The position numbers and the translations under genes were made by a program. Source: DASQQQ01 sp036390995 (lineage in GTDB: Bacteria; Actinomycetota; UBA4738; HRBIN12). Taken from it: 6,505 bases of DNA. Positions 5,615 to 6,505 of the stretch are shown one piece after another. The stretch spans positions 1 to 6,505 of the forward strand of contig DASWAT010000206.1 of the NCBI GenBank assembly GCA_036390995.1, given 5' to 3'. The notes under the pieces are model-generated. The model did not search any database and was not told the origin of the DNA. It saw only the letters and a list, made by a program, of their open reading frames with translations. How positions within the stretch are numbered: the stretch's first letter is position 1; every line of letters starts with the position of its first letter.

Positions 5615-5907
5615 GTGCTGCGCCGGGTCCCAGACCGCCGCCGGGGGGTGGTGTCCTCCTTGCGCGCCTCCTCGCGCCGCTCGTGGATGAGCTCGGCGAC
5701 GAGGTCGCGGCCGGCGCCTGCGTGGGAGAACATCCCGCGGCCGGCTCGGGCCAGCTCCTCCCGGGTGGCCAGCCGCACCACGCCGTGCGCGTAGATCAGG
5801 ACCAGCTCCTGCCCCTGCCGGAGCCCGGCCCGCCGCCGAAGCTCCGCGGGCAGCACCAGGCGCCCGCGATCCCCCAGGCGAACGGTGTAGGTGGCGGTGT
5901 GGGTCAC
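5611..5907 (-). CDS. vapB: VapB-type antitoxin with AbrB/SpoVT DNA-binding fold
   Basis: A 98-residue protein. Residues 6-50 (TYTVRLGDRGRLVLPAELRR, then QGQELVLI and GVVRLATREEL) match the AbrB/MazE swapped-hairpin DNA-binding domain. The tail (about 60-98) is charged, Arg-rich and likely disordered, and probably wraps and inhibits the toxin. As in other type II systems, the protein is expected to repress its own promoter alone or with VapC (family knowledge). The GTG at 5907-5905 is the only plausible start near the domain; the frame stays open to 6330 but that upstream part is not protein-like. There is no ribosome binding site. Instead TACGGT on the minus strand (5919-5914) ends 6 nt before the GTG, consistent with a leaderless mRNA. 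The TGA overlaps the vapC GTG by three bases. Confidence 0.88.
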   Translation of the reverse strand: MTHTATYTVRLGDRGRLVLPAELRRRAGLRQGQELVLIYAHGVVRLATREELARAGRGMFSHAGAGRDLVAELIHERREEARKEDTTPRRRSGTRRST

Positions 5908-5913
5908 GAGGAG

Positions 5914-5919
5914 ACCGTA
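5914..5919 (-). promoter_or_regulatory. Possible -10 element of a leaderless vapBC transcript
   Basis: The minus strand reads TACGGT, fitting TANNNT, followed by six bases (CTCCTC) and the GTG start codon of vapB. This spacing puts the expected transcription start at or next to the GTG. No clear -35 element or operator repeat was found in the 90-bp gap to the divergent lipoprotein gene. Confidence 0.4.
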
Positions 5920-5997
5920 CCATGTGATCCAGTCTGTGGGATGTACGCCGGTGAGTGGGAAACACGGTTGGGCGGCCGCTCGCGGAGAATGGTCGGC

Positions 5998-6505
5998 ATG
6001 CGTCTCCGCGTTCTCGCCGCGATCGGGCTCGTGGGGGTCCTCGCGTCCTGCACGACGGGGGCGGACTCCTCGGCGTCGCCGTCGTCGAGCGCCACTCCCC
6101 CGACGCCGGCCGTCCCTCCCACGCACGTCCCGCCGGCCCCCCAGCCCTCGGGCTCGGACGGGGCCGCCGACTGGCTCACGTACCACCGGGATCCGGCCCG
6201 AAGCGGGGTCGACCCCTCGTCGCCGCCCCTCGGCCGGCCCCGCCTCGCGTGGACCTCGGCGCAGCTCGACGGCGACGTCTACGCGCAGCCGCTGGTGTTC
6301 GGCGACCGCGTCTTCGTGGCGACCGAGCACGACTCCGTCTACGCGCTCGACGCCGGGACCGGCACGGTGATCTGGCGGACGAACCTCGGCGACCCGGTGC
6401 CGCAGGCCTTCCTCCCGTGCGGCAACATCGACCCCACCGGCATCACCGGCACGCCGGCCATCGATCCCGCGTCGGGGCTGCTGTACGCCGTGGCGTTCGT
6501 GCAGC
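5998..6505 (+). CDS. Lipoprotein with PQQ-like beta-propeller domain, N-terminal part
   Basis: A frame open from ATG 5998 to the window edge (169 residues seen, no stop). Residues 1-18 form a lipoprotein signal: MRLR, then a hydrophobic stretch ending in lipobox LASC with C18 as the lipidated residue, so the protein should be anchored outside the cytoplasmic membrane. Residues 19-56 are a Ser/Pro/Thr/Ala linker. From 59 the sequence follows PQQ-like (BamB-like) propeller proteins: WLTYHRDPARSG, PLVFGDRVFVATEHDSVYALDAGTGTVIW (99-127 region) and LPCGNIDPTGITGTPAIDP (139-157). The blade motif DSVYALDAGTGTVIW is typical of PQQ-enzyme repeats, but BamB-type proteins need not bind PQQ, and a role as dehydrogenase or scaffold is undetermined. 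GGAGA at 5984-5988 lies 9 nt before the ATG; an in-frame ATG at 5989 abuts that site and is less likely. The gene is divergent from vapBC with a 90-bp gap. Confidence 0.88.
   Translation, partial: MRLRVLAAIGLVGVLASCTTGADSSASPSSSATPPTPAVPPTHVPPAPQPSGSDGAADWLTYHRDPARSGVDPSSPPLGRPRLAWTSAQLDGDVYAQPLVFGDRVFVATEHDSVYALDAGTGTVIWRTNLGDPVPQAFLPCGNIDPTGITGTPAIDPASGLLYAVAFVQ

Noticed and set aside
5615..5965. Upstream part of the open frame that contains vapC, which would give a 243-residue protein
   Set aside because: It is a Pro/Arg/Ala-rich reading of the antitoxin gene in another frame; the PIN domain begins exactly at the GTG that overlaps the antitoxin stop.
5908..6330. N-terminal extension of the antitoxin frame across the lipoprotein gene
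   Set aside because: The AbrB domain starts right after the GTG at 5907; the extension overlaps the lipoprotein signal and propeller coding sequence and has no recognisable domain.
1..6505. CRISPR arrays, insertion sequences, tRNA or rRNA genes
   Set aside because: No regularly spaced direct repeats, transposase motifs, terminal repeats or tRNA cloverleaf/TψC-like sequence were seen on either strand.

Overview
The window is very GC-rich, with G/C-ending codons throughout, GTG starts alongside ATG, strong AGGAGG-type ribosome binding sites and some apparently leaderless starts. Its genes include a VapBC pair, a DUF1003 protein and a Cys-lipobox lipoprotein with a PQQ-like propeller. Together these suggest an actinomycete (Actinomycetota), possibly an uncultured lineage. 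This is inferred from composition and protein families; no rRNA or other marker gene is present.

Layout. (1) Bases 1-2189 hold a forward operon: the C-terminal part of a CbbY-like HAD phosphatase, then dihydroxyacetone kinase subunits DhaL and DhaK. It ends at a strong GC hairpin (2240-2268). No PTS-type DhaM subunit follows. (2) Bases 2278-3399 hold a DRG/Obg-type GTPase with a C-terminal TGS domain. Its roughly 190-nt leader contains a -10-like element, a possible leaderless 18-codon ORF, two perfect hairpins and a sequence complementary to the ribosome binding site. (3) Bases 3426-3899 (minus) encode a DUF1003 two-helix membrane protein, convergent with the GTPase. (4) Bases 4175-5194 (plus) encode a four-helix membrane protein of unknown function, apparently a tandem duplication of one helix-domain-helix unit. 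(5) Bases 5234-5907 (minus) encode an AbrB-type antitoxin and PIN-domain toxin (VapBC) with a GTGA overlap. (6) From 5998 to the right edge (plus) runs the start of a lipoprotein with a PQQ-like beta-propeller; it is cut off by the window.

How the genes relate. The HAD phosphatase and the two kinase subunits form a plausible sugar-phosphate/triose metabolism operon. The toxin and antitoxin are a coupled pair. The remaining genes look like independent housekeeping or accessory units. The strongest candidates for something undescribed are the structured leader of the GTPase gene, the duplicated membrane protein, and the DhaLK operon with a HAD phosphatase but no DhaM. Nothing here looks like a phage, transposon, CRISPR array or RNA gene.
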